Positions 8,519 to 14,226 of a stretch of DNA of 64,000 bases are shown one piece after another. Below the pieces are notes generated by a model. That model saw nothing but the letters and a program-made list of their open reading frames with translations. It did not search any database and was not told the DNA's origin. The stretch is from an uncultured Eubacteriales bacterium. GTDB taxonomy: Bacteria > Bacillota > Clostridia > Oscillospirales > Acutalibacteraceae. Each line of letters begins with the position of its first letter. The stretch's first letter is position 1. A program made the translations under genes and the position numbers. Where the stretch lies: positions 1 through 64,000 of the forward strand of contig UQEU01000006.1 of NCBI GenBank assembly GCA_900540085.1. Reading direction: 5' to 3'.

Positions 8519-8546
8519 TTGACAAAATAAAAATATAGAGTATAAT
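8519..8546 (+). promoter_or_regulatory. Promoter of the yefM-yoeB operon
   Basis: TTGACA at 8519-8524, a 16-nt spacer, and TATAAT at 8541-8546, about 50 bp before the antitoxin start. Confidence 0.75.
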
Positions 8547-8553
8547 ATAATTA

Positions 8554-8573
8554 GCGTACGGATAAACGAACGC
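8554..8573. promoter_or_regulatory. Candidate autoregulatory operator of the toxin-antitoxin operon
   Basis: The imperfect palindrome GCGTACG-GATAAA-CGAACGC lies just downstream of the -10 box, where YefM/YoeB complexes usually bind to repress their own promoter. Confidence 0.5.
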
Positions 8574-8598
8574 AATATAAATTAAAGGGGATAATGTT

Positions 8599-8847
8599 AT
8601 GTACAATACAAATATAACAAATGCAAGAAGTAATTTATATAATCTTGTAAATATGGCAATAAATGATAATGAACCAATAAACATAGTAACAAAAAACGGA
8701 AATGCAGTAATAATAAGCGAAAATGATTATAATGCATTGTTAGAAACTCTTTATTTATCAAATGACCCAAAAGTAAAAAAAGAAATTATAGACGGTAAAA
8801 ATACACCATTAGACAAATGTATAAATGAAAGCGAGATAGAATGGTAA
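8599..8847 (+). CDS. YefM/Phd-family antitoxin
   Basis: An 82-residue protein with the YefM/Phd N-terminal DNA-binding pattern (TNARSNLYNLVNMAINDNEPINIV, broken here only by reading; then GNAVIISENDYNALLETLYL) and an acidic C-terminal tail that would bind the toxin. GGGG precedes the ATG. The stop codon overlaps the likely toxin start (TAATG), giving tight coupling. Present only in element 1. Confidence 0.88.
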   Translation: MYNTNITNARSNLYNLVNMAINDNEPINIVTKNGNAVIISENDYNALLETLYLSNDPKVKKEIIDGKNTPLDKCINESEIEW

Positions 8848-9110
8848 TGTATCAAATTGTTTATACTAAAACGGCAGTAAAACATATAAAAAATTTAAAG
8901 TCTGCTGGTTTGTCCGATAAAGCAAAAAGATTAGTTAATATAATTAGAGAAAATCCTTTTCAAACTCCACCACCTTATGAAAAGTTAGTAGGGGAAATGA
9001 GCGGTTTATATTCTCGCCGTATCAATATACAACATAGATTAGTATATCAAATTTACGAAACTGAAAAAACAATAAAAATAATTAGTTTGTGGTCGCATTA
9101 TGAATATTAA
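8847..9110 (+). CDS. YoeB/Txe-family toxin (ribosome-dependent mRNA endonuclease)
   Basis: YoeB-type toxins bind the ribosome and cut mRNA at the A site. The 87-residue protein matches the family blocks: PPYEKLVGEMSGLYSRRI, QHRLVYQI, and a C-terminal SHYEY carrying the catalytic His/Tyr region. Start chosen at the ATG overlapping the antitoxin stop, since MYQIVYTKTA aligns with the YoeB N-terminus; an ATG at 8841 would add two residues. The pair probably stabilises element 1. Confidence 0.88.
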   Translation: MYQIVYTKTAVKHIKNLKSAGLSDKAKRLVNIIRENPFQTPPPYEKLVGEMSGLYSRRINIQHRLVYQIYETEKTIKIISLWSHYEY

Positions 9111-9118
9111 ATAAAATA

Positions 9119-9150
9119 AAGAACGCTGATTATATTTCAGCGTTCTTTTT
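9119..9150 (+). terminator. Terminator of the yefM-yoeB operon
   Basis: GAACGCTGA pairs with TCAGCGTTC (9121-9129 and 9137-9145), followed by TTTTTCTTTT. Confidence 0.85.
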
Positions 9151-9172
9151 CTTTTCCCTAATTAGTCATAAA

Positions 9173-9228
9173 GCCCCTTGCGAAAAGGGGCAAACGCTTT
9201 GCGTTGGGGTTCGTAACAATTCGTTGTT
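9173..9228. other. Three consecutive short hairpins, candidate single-strand origin or structured RNA
   Basis: GCCCCTT-GCGA-AAGGGGC (9173-9191), AACGC-TTT-GCGTT (9193-9205) and AACAA-TTCG-TTGTT (9215-9228). Two of the loops are of the stable GNRA and UUCG types. The block is in element 1 only, between the toxin operon and the repressor. Function is unproven. Confidence 0.5.
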
Positions 9229-9317
9229 TTAGTTATATATTTAATTATTTAAAAAATCTTTATTCAACAAATAAAAAACAATCCTGTTTAACAGTCTGTT
9301 AGTCCGTGCAGACTGTT

Positions 9318-9551
9318 TTATTTTTTAGGCAATTCGGTATATATCTGTGTTAAGCCTAACAGATAGTCTGCCGATATGTTTAAATATTTGCATATTTCTG
9401 TTAATTGGTCAATTTTTAATTTTCGTTTTCCTGTTTCGTATCTGCTGTACTGTTCTCTTGTTGTTTTTATTATTTTTGCCATTTTTTCTTGTGTTATATT
9501 TTTTTCTTTTCTTATTTCTTTTATTCTTTCGCCCATTTCTACAAGTTGCAT
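9318..9551 (-). CDS. XRE-family repressor of element 1
   Basis: A 77-residue single-domain helix-turn-helix protein (GERIKEIRKEKNITQEKMAK then TTREQYSRYETGKRKL). It is divergent from the rep-side genes, the usual layout of a repressor controlling a plasmid or phage replication operon. Its first 17 or so codons are identical to those of the element 2 repressor; the rest, including the recognition-helix region, differs at many positions. Confidence 0.88.
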   Translation of the reverse strand: MQLVEMGERIKEIRKEKNITQEKMAKIIKTTREQYSRYETGKRKLKIDQLTEICKYLNISADYLLGLTQIYTELPKK

Positions 9552-9611
9552 AACTTATTAACTCCTTTTTTGTTCATTGTTACAATTATATTTTATATCT
9601 ATTTGTATATA

Positions 9612-9640
9612 TTGACTTTATGCTTGTATGGGTATAAAAT
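9612..9640 (+). promoter_or_regulatory. Rightward promoter/operator region of element 1
   Basis: TTGACT at 9612-9617, a 17-nt spacer, then TAAAAT at 9635-9640, in the 135-bp space between the repressor and orf72. The repressor's operators are expected here. Repeated exactly at 12095-12123. Confidence 0.55.
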
Positions 9641-9686
9641 AATAATTGTTATATCTGTTTGAACATATAAAAAAGGGGGTGTAATA

Positions 9687-9905
9687 ATGCGTTGTACTTT
9701 AACAGGCTCGTTTTTGTACAGTGGTACATATATGTCATACAATGGTCAGTTAATAGATTATACAGTTTTGTTAATAGATAATAAAACAATAAAAATATTA
9801 AATTGTTCTGTTGATATGCACACTGTACCGAAGTTTGAAACGATTTCAATTATTTGTTATGTAAAAGTTAAAAATAATAAATTATGTGTTACTGCAATAA
9901 ATTAA
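9687..9905 (+). CDS. Small beta-rich protein, candidate ssDNA-binding protein (element 1)
   Basis: A 72-residue protein with a strong AAGGGGGTG Shine-Dalgarno. It has no recognisable signature but appears as alternating short beta strands (YTVLLIDNKTIKILNCSV, ISIICYVKVKNNKLCVTAI), compatible with a minimal OB fold like the ssDNA-binding proteins of filamentous phages. First gene after the operator region, where RS1/CTX elements place such genes relative to rep. The role is inference. A hairpin terminator follows. Confidence 0.6.
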   Translation: MRCTLTGSFLYSGTYMSYNGQLIDYTVLLIDNKTIKILNCSVDMHTVPKFETISIICYVKVKNNKLCVTAIN

Positions 9906-9910
9906 ATAAA

Positions 9911-9951
9911 AAAAGAAATAGCACATAAAAAAATTATGTGCTACTTCTTTT
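9911..9951 (+). terminator. Terminator after orf72 (element 1)
   Basis: TAGCACATAA pairs with TTATGTGCTA (9919-9943), with a T-rich tail. Repeated at 12394-12434. It would separate orf72 expression from orf102 and rep. Confidence 0.7.
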
Positions 9952-10062
9952 GACTGAATGAAAAATATAGTTTTATATATTTATCTGTTCTGCAAAATCA
10001 ATTATAAGCCATTTAAACGGTTTTTGCAAGTAAAACATAAAAATATAGGGTAGGAGTTAAAA

Positions 10063-10371
10063 ATGGAAAATAACGATAAAATTTTAAATATTGACGAAAA
10101 AGAAAGACAATATAATATTACTGCTGATGAAATACATAGTTTATATATGCAGTTTGATAGATTGGAGAATTTTTTTAATGATAATATTGACTATGATGTC
10201 ATAATTTTATCTTTGTTAAATCGTGATATATACGAAAGTGAAGATTTTAATAATCTTGATGTAAAAAAAGTTATATCCGATTTAATTTTTAAATTAACAA
10301 ATGATTATAAAATTTTTAAAAATAATTTTAATGTTTTAAGTGATTATTTCAGTGAATTGATACACAAGTAA
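10063..10371 (+). CDS. Hypothetical acidic helical protein (element 1)
   Basis: A 102-residue protein, Asp/Asn/Glu-rich and predicted mostly helical, with no motif I recognise. TAGGAG precedes the ATG. It sits between the orf72 terminator and the cruciform, so it may be a replication accessory or copy-number factor; that is only positional inference. Exact copy at 12546-12854. Confidence 0.6.
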   Translation: MENNDKILNIDEKERQYNITADEIHSLYMQFDRLENFFNDNIDYDVIILSLLNRDIYESEDFNNLDVKKVISDLIFKLTNDYKIFKNNFNVLSDYFSELIHK

Positions 10372-10404
10372 AAAATAAAAAACGATTTGTGTATTTGCAG
10401 CAAA

Positions 10405-10462
10405 ATATATATAAGCGACGGCTGGGTTCCCTACGATAGTAGGGTGCCGTGCTTATATATAT
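10405..10462. other. Two-tier cruciform upstream of rep, candidate double-strand origin (element 1)
   Basis: The outer arms ATATATATAAGC and GCTTATATATAT, extended by ACGGC/GCCGT with one bulge, enclose an inner hairpin CCCTAC-GATA-GTAGGG (10429-10444). The structure ends 48 bp before the rep ATG. HUH Rep proteins nick within such extruded hairpins, so this is the best origin candidate. Exact copy at 12888-12945. Confidence 0.6.
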
Positions 10463-10510
10463 ATTATCTTGTTTAATATGAGTATAAGTCCCTAAAAGGA
10501 GCAACAAAAA

Positions 10511-11398
10511 ATGCAAGTCGGACGAATAAATACAAGCGTAAATAACGACCTTGAAAATGTTGTCAAGGTTAAAAATTGTGGTAATTTTGTAGAAATTATT
10601 TGCAATAATAAAAAATCAAATGGGGGAATTGCAAAAAAAATTGATAACGATTTATACATTGATAAACGAACGGGCGAGATTAAAGAATTTCAACATATAG
10701 AAAATAGACAAGACTATTTAAGGGGTGTTGCTATTAGTTTAATGAATGGTAGAGATATAATAAATACAAATGTAACCGATGTAAAAAAATGTAGGTGGTT
10801 AACGCTTACATACGCAGAAAATATGACCGATACAAAAAAACTTCAAAAAGACTTTGAAAACTTTGTAACTTCTTGTCGCAAAAAATACGGCAATTTTGAA
10901 TATATAACTTGTGCTGAACCTCAAGGTCGTGGAGCGTGGCACACACACAGTATATTGATTTTCGACAAAAAAGCACCGTATATGGCGAATGATGATGTAT
11001 ATAACTTGTGGTCTAAAAAAGGCTTTGTATCAATTAAAAAACTTGATAATGTAGATAATGTGGGCGTATATCTTACTGCTTATCTCGGCGATATGTCTTT
11101 GACTGACTGTAAAAAGAACGGTATCAAGTACAAAAAAACAGATTTAAAAAATGTTGATGTTGACGGCAAAAGTAAAAAATATGTCAAAGGTGCAAGACTT
11201 TCTATGTACCCACCAAAATTTCATATTTTCAGATACAGCAAAGGTATAAAAAAACCCACTGTATATGAATGTACATATCAGCAGGCTTTGAACGATTTAA
11301 ACGGTTATAACAAAACATTTGAAAAAACTATTTTCTTAAAAGATGAAAATACGGATTTCAAAAATATAATCACATACGAATATTTTAAAAAGGAGTGA
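10511..11398 (+). CDS. rep: HUH-superfamily rolling-circle replication initiator (element 1)
   Basis: A 295-residue Rep with the HUH motifs in order: RWLTLTY (residues 95-101, motif 1), AEPQGRGAWHTHSILIF (135-151, with the metal-binding His144-x-His146), and candidate nucleophile tyrosines Y187 and Y191 in VGVYLTAYL. No helicase domain is present. It would nick one strand at the origin and link to it through Tyr, starting rolling-circle synthesis. AAAGGAG lies upstream. Position after a cruciform in a small element argues for a plasmid/phage Rep over an IS200-type transposase. Confidence 0.85.
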   Translation: MQVGRINTSVNNDLENVVKVKNCGNFVEIICNNKKSNGGIAKKIDNDLYIDKRTGEIKEFQHIENRQDYLRGVAISLMNGRDIINTNVTDVKKCRWLTLTYAENMTDTKKLQKDFENFVTSCRKKYGNFEYITCAEPQGRGAWHTHSILIFDKKAPYMANDDVYNLWSKKGFVSIKKLDNVDNVGVYLTAYLGDMSLTDCKKNGIKYKKTDLKNVDVDGKSKKYVKGARLSMYPPKFHIFRYSKGIKKPTVYECTYQQALNDLNGYNKTFEKTIFLKDENTDFKNIITYEYFKKE

Positions 11399-11402
11399 TA
11401 AT

Positions 11403-11612
11403 ATGACCGAAAATGAAAAAATTTTAATTTTTGAATATTTTAACAACTATCATTCAAGACTTGAACAAGCCGTTGATGTTTGGGACTTGCGTTCAACTCG
11501 CCGTAATCTTGACTGCATAGACCATTTAGAAGAAATTATTGCAAAAGAACGCTTAAAGATGTTTAAATCGGTGCGTGATGATATTTTACTTCTGCTTAAA
11601 TTATCCCCTTAA
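11403..11612 (+). CDS. Small protein ending inside the dif-like repeat (element 1)
   Basis: A 69-residue, probably helical protein 4 bp after rep with a GGAG ribosome site. No family recognised. Its last two codons and stop (TCC CCT TAA) are the first bases of the 25-bp repeat at 11604, so the gene ends at the recombination site. Exact copy at 13886-14095. Confidence 0.65.
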   Translation: MTENEKILIFEYFNNYHSRLEQAVDVWDLRSTRRNLDCIDHLEEIIAKERLKMFKSVRDDILLLLKLSP

Positions 11613-11628
11613 TTATACAAAACATTTA
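11604..11628. repeat. Direct repeat 2 with dif-like half site (element 1/element 2 junction)
   Basis: Left arm ATTATACAAAA at 11612-11622, core CATTTA at 11623-11628, then the degenerate right arm CTTTTCGACAA at 11629-11639. The following ~60 bp also resemble the start of element 1, including the terminator. Confidence 0.85.
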
Positions 11629-11649
11629 CTTTTCGACAAAAGTACCTAA

Positions 11650-11672
11650 CCCGACTGCAAGTCGGGTTTTTT
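11650..11672 (+). terminator. Terminator at the left end of element 2
   Basis: CCCGACT-GCA-AGTCGGG followed by six T residues. In the tandem array it ends the rep-orf69 transcript of element 1 after crossing the junction. An AT-rich hairpin (ATACTTTTTT with AAAAAAGTAT) lies nearby at about 11684-11705. Confidence 0.85.
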
Positions 11673-11800
11673 AATGTTTTTTGATACTTTTTTGCAAAAA
11701 AGTATATCCAGCAAATTAAGATTTTTTTCTGTTATCAATGCATATATTATCGCAAGCGTGTTGATTTTTCAAGTGTATTTCTTTTCTTATTCAGCAATTT

Positions 11801-12034
11801 TTATTTTTTAGGTAACTCTGTATATATCTGCGTTAAACCTAACAAATAGTCAGCTGATATATTTAAGTATTTGCATATTATATATAATTGCTCTGCATTT
11901 AGTTTTCTTTTTCCTGTTTCATATCTGCTGTACTGTTCTTGCGTTGTTTTTAATTGCTTTGCCATTTGTTCTTGTGATTTGTTTTTTTCTTTTCTTATTT
12001 CTTTTATTCTTTCGCCCATTTCTACAAGTTGCAT
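11801..12034 (-). CDS. XRE-family repressor of element 2
   Basis: A 77-residue helix-turn-helix protein with the same ends as the element 1 repressor but differing across residues about 19-52 (for example TTQEQYSRYETG against TTREQYSRYETG). It is divergent from the replication genes. The operator region it faces is identical to that of element 1, so the two proteins may cross-repress despite their divergence. Confidence 0.88.
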   Translation of the reverse strand: MQLVEMGERIKEIRKEKNKSQEQMAKQLKTTQEQYSRYETGKRKLNAEQLYIICKYLNISADYLLGLTQIYTELPKK

Positions 12035-12094
12035 AACTTATTAACTCCTTTTTTGTTCATTGTTACAATTATATTTTATATCTATTTGTATATA

Positions 12095-12123
12095 TTGACT
12101 TTATGCTTGTATGGGTATAAAAT
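12095..12123 (+). promoter_or_regulatory. Rightward promoter/operator region of element 2
   Basis: Same TTGACT, 17-nt spacer and TAAAAT as element 1, between the repressor and orf72. Confidence 0.55.
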
Positions 12124-12169
12124 AATAATTGTTATATCTGTTTGAACATATAAAAAAGGGGGTGTAATA

Positions 12170-12388
12170 ATGCGTTGTACTTTAACAGGCTCGTTTTTGT
12201 ACAGTGGTACATATATGTCATACAATGGTCAGTTAATAGATTATACAGTTTTGTTAATAGATAATAAAACAATAAAAATATTAAATTGTTCTGTTGATAT
12301 GCACACTGTACCGAAGTTTGAAACGATTTCAATTATTTGTTATGTAAAAGTTAAAAATAATAAATTATGTGTTACTGCAATAAATTAA
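12170..12388 (+). CDS. Small beta-rich protein, candidate ssDNA-binding protein (element 2)
   Basis: Identical to the 72-residue protein at 9687-9905, including the strong Shine-Dalgarno. Confidence 0.6.
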   Translation: MRCTLTGSFLYSGTYMSYNGQLIDYTVLLIDNKTIKILNCSVDMHTVPKFETISIICYVKVKNNKLCVTAIN

Positions 12389-12393
12389 ATAAA

Positions 12394-12434
12394 AAAAGAA
12401 ATAGCACATAAAAAAATTATGTGCTACTTCTTTT
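12394..12434 (+). terminator. Terminator after orf72 (element 2)
   Basis: Exact copy of the hairpin at 9911-9951. Confidence 0.7.
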
Positions 12435-12545
12435 GACTGAATGAAAAATATAGTTTTATATATTTATCTGTTCTGCAAAATCAATTATAAGCCATTTAAA
12501 CGGTTTTTGCAAGTAAAACATAAAAATATAGGGTAGGAGTTAAAA

Positions 12546-12854
12546 ATGGAAAATAACGATAAAATTTTAAATATTGACGAAAAAGAAAGACAATATAATA
12601 TTACTGCTGATGAAATACATAGTTTATATATGCAGTTTGATAGATTGGAGAATTTTTTTAATGATAATATTGACTATGATGTCATAATTTTATCTTTGTT
12701 AAATCGTGATATATACGAAAGTGAAGATTTTAATAATCTTGATGTAAAAAAAGTTATATCCGATTTAATTTTTAAATTAACAAATGATTATAAAATTTTT
12801 AAAAATAATTTTAATGTTTTAAGTGATTATTTCAGTGAATTGATACACAAGTAA
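12546..12854 (+). CDS. Hypothetical acidic helical protein (element 2)
   Basis: Identical to the 102-residue protein at 10063-10371. No family recognised. Confidence 0.6.
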   Translation: MENNDKILNIDEKERQYNITADEIHSLYMQFDRLENFFNDNIDYDVIILSLLNRDIYESEDFNNLDVKKVISDLIFKLTNDYKIFKNNFNVLSDYFSELIHK

Positions 12855-12887
12855 AAAATAAAAAACGATTTGTGTATTTGCAGCAAA

Positions 12888-12945
12888 ATATATATAAGCG
12901 ACGGCTGGGTTCCCTACGATAGTAGGGTGCCGTGCTTATATATAT
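12888..12945. other. Two-tier cruciform, candidate double-strand origin (element 2)
   Basis: Exact copy of 10405-10462, ending 48 bp before rep. Confidence 0.6.
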
Positions 12946-12993
12946 ATTATCTTGTTTAATATGAGTATAAGTCCCTAAAAGGAGCAACAAAAA

Positions 12994-13881
12994 ATGCAAG
13001 TCGGACGAATAAATACAAGCGTAAATAACGACCTTGAAAATGTTGTCAAGGTTAAAAATTGTGGTAATTTTGTAGAAATTATTTGCAATAATAAAAAATC
13101 AAATGGGGGAATTGCAAAAAAAATTGATAACGATTTATACATTGATAAACGAACGGGCGAGATTAAAGAATTTCAACATATAGAAAATAGACAAGACTAT
13201 TTAAGGGGTGTTGCTATTAGTTTAATGAATGGTAGAGATATAATAAATACAAATGTAACCGATGTAAAAAAATGTAGGTGGTTAACGCTTACATACGCAG
13301 AAAATATGACCGATACAAAAAAACTTCAAAAAGACTTTGAAAACTTTGTAACTTCTTGTCGCAAAAAATACGGCAATTTTGAATATATAACTTGTGCTGA
13401 ACCTCAAGGTCGTGGAGCGTGGCACACACACAGTATATTGATTTTCGACAAAAAAGCACCGTATATGGCGAATGATGATGTATATAACTTGTGGTCTAAA
13501 AAAGGCTTTGTATCAATTAAAAAACTTGATAATGTAGATAATGTGGGCGTATATCTTACTGCTTATCTCGGCGATATGTCTTTGACTGACTGTAAAAAGA
13601 ACGGTATCAAGTACAAAAAAACAGATTTAAAAAATGTTGATGTTGACGGCAAAAGTAAAAAATATGTCAAAGGTGCAAGACTTTCTATGTACCCACCAAA
13701 ATTTCATATTTTCAGATACAGCAAAGGTATAAAAAAACCCACTGTATATGAATGTACATATCAGCAGGCTTTGAACGATTTAAACGGTTATAACAAAACA
13801 TTTGAAAAAACTATTTTCTTAAAAGATGAAAATACGGATTTCAAAAATATAATCACATACGAATATTTTAAAAAGGAGTGA
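12994..13881 (+). CDS. rep: HUH-superfamily rolling-circle replication initiator (element 2)
   Basis: Identical in sequence to the Rep at 10511-11398, with the same His-x-His pair and candidate Tyr nucleophiles. Two intact rep genes and origins in tandem could let one Rep copy out a single circular unit from origin to origin, as seen with tandem CTX/RS1 arrays; that is analogy, not observation. Confidence 0.85.
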   Translation: MQVGRINTSVNNDLENVVKVKNCGNFVEIICNNKKSNGGIAKKIDNDLYIDKRTGEIKEFQHIENRQDYLRGVAISLMNGRDIINTNVTDVKKCRWLTLTYAENMTDTKKLQKDFENFVTSCRKKYGNFEYITCAEPQGRGAWHTHSILIFDKKAPYMANDDVYNLWSKKGFVSIKKLDNVDNVGVYLTAYLGDMSLTDCKKNGIKYKKTDLKNVDVDGKSKKYVKGARLSMYPPKFHIFRYSKGIKKPTVYECTYQQALNDLNGYNKTFEKTIFLKDENTDFKNIITYEYFKKE

Positions 13882-13885
13882 TAAT

Positions 13886-14095
13886 ATGACCGAAAATGAA
13901 AAAATTTTAATTTTTGAATATTTTAACAACTATCATTCAAGACTTGAACAAGCCGTTGATGTTTGGGACTTGCGTTCAACTCGCCGTAATCTTGACTGCA
14001 TAGACCATTTAGAAGAAATTATTGCAAAAGAACGCTTAAAGATGTTTAAATCGGTGCGTGATGATATTTTACTTCTGCTTAAATTATCCCCTTAA
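13886..14095 (+). CDS. Small protein ending inside the dif-like repeat (element 2)
   Basis: Identical to the 69-residue protein at 11403-11612. After it comes chromosomal DNA with no element terminator, so transcription may run on toward the convergent radA gene. Confidence 0.65.
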   Translation: MTENEKILIFEYFNNYHSRLEQAVDVWDLRSTRRNLDCIDHLEEIIAKERLKMFKSVRDDILLLLKLSP

Positions 14096-14122
14096 TTATA
14101 CAAAACATTTATTTTGTATAAT
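14087..14122. other. dif: Perfect dif-like Xer recombination site (element 2/chromosome junction)
   Basis: Left arm ATTATACAAAA (14095-14105), core CATTTA (14106-14111) and right arm TTTTGTATAAT (14112-14122) form exactly the 11+6+11 layout of dif with perfectly inverted arms. The right arm matches the XerD arm of B. subtilis dif as I recall it (TTATGTAAACT) at 8 of 11 positions. The 25-bp direct repeat 3 is 14087-14111. This is probably the complete chromosomal dif, regenerated after integration. Confidence 0.75.
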
Positions 14123-14226
14123 TAATTGAAAAATTTTTTGACTTATAAAATGCCGTTTATTTTATTCCCCTAAAAATGAAATTATTTTTTTATGGCTGAA
14201 TTTTTGTTTTATCAAATTTTTTATTT

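Larger units (their letters stand above)
8369..11611 (+). mobile_element. Element 1: Xer-dif-type rolling-circle integrative element with toxin-antitoxin (3243 bp)
   Basis: Bounded by dif-like sites at 8369 and 11612. In order: a terminator hairpin, yefM-yoeB, three short hairpins, an XRE repressor (minus), a 72-residue protein, a 102-residue protein, a cruciform, HUH Rep and a 69-residue protein. There is no integrase, relaxase or coat gene. Its last ~2.1 kb (9499-11628) appear identical to 11982-14111 in element 2. Inference: a plasmid or satellite-phage element that replicates by rolling circle and integrates with host Xer. Confidence 0.75.
9499..11628. repeat. 2130-bp direct repeat, copy 1 (pair: 11982-14111)
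   Basis: All four rightward genes, the cruciform, the divergent promoter region and the start of the repressor gene match copy 2 at a constant offset of 2483 bp. Identity begins inside the repressor gene and ends exactly at the dif-like core. Confidence 0.9.
11612..14094 (+). mobile_element. Element 2: Xer-dif-type rolling-circle integrative element (2483 bp)
   Basis: Bounded by dif-like sites at 11612 and 14095. It has the same repressor/orf72/orf102/cruciform/rep/orf69 plan as element 1 but no toxin-antitoxin operon or triple hairpin, and a divergent repressor. The exact 2130-bp match to element 1 indicates a recent tandem insertion, duplication or gene conversion. Confidence 0.75.
11982..14111. 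repeat. 2130-bp direct repeat, copy 2 (pair: 9499-11628)
   Basis: Matches copy 1 at a constant 2483-bp offset, from inside the repressor gene to the last base of the dif-like core. Confidence 0.9.

Noticed and set aside
10511..11398. HUH protein as an IS200/IS605 or IS91 transposase
   Set aside because: The neighbouring repressor, cruciform and small genes, the dif-like ends and the exact tandem array fit a replicating plasmid or satellite better than an insertion sequence.
9499..14111. Tandem repeat as a simple assembly duplication
   Set aside because: The repressor genes and left ends differ clearly between the units and the ends fall exactly on dif-like cores, so the two units are distinct; long reads would still be useful.
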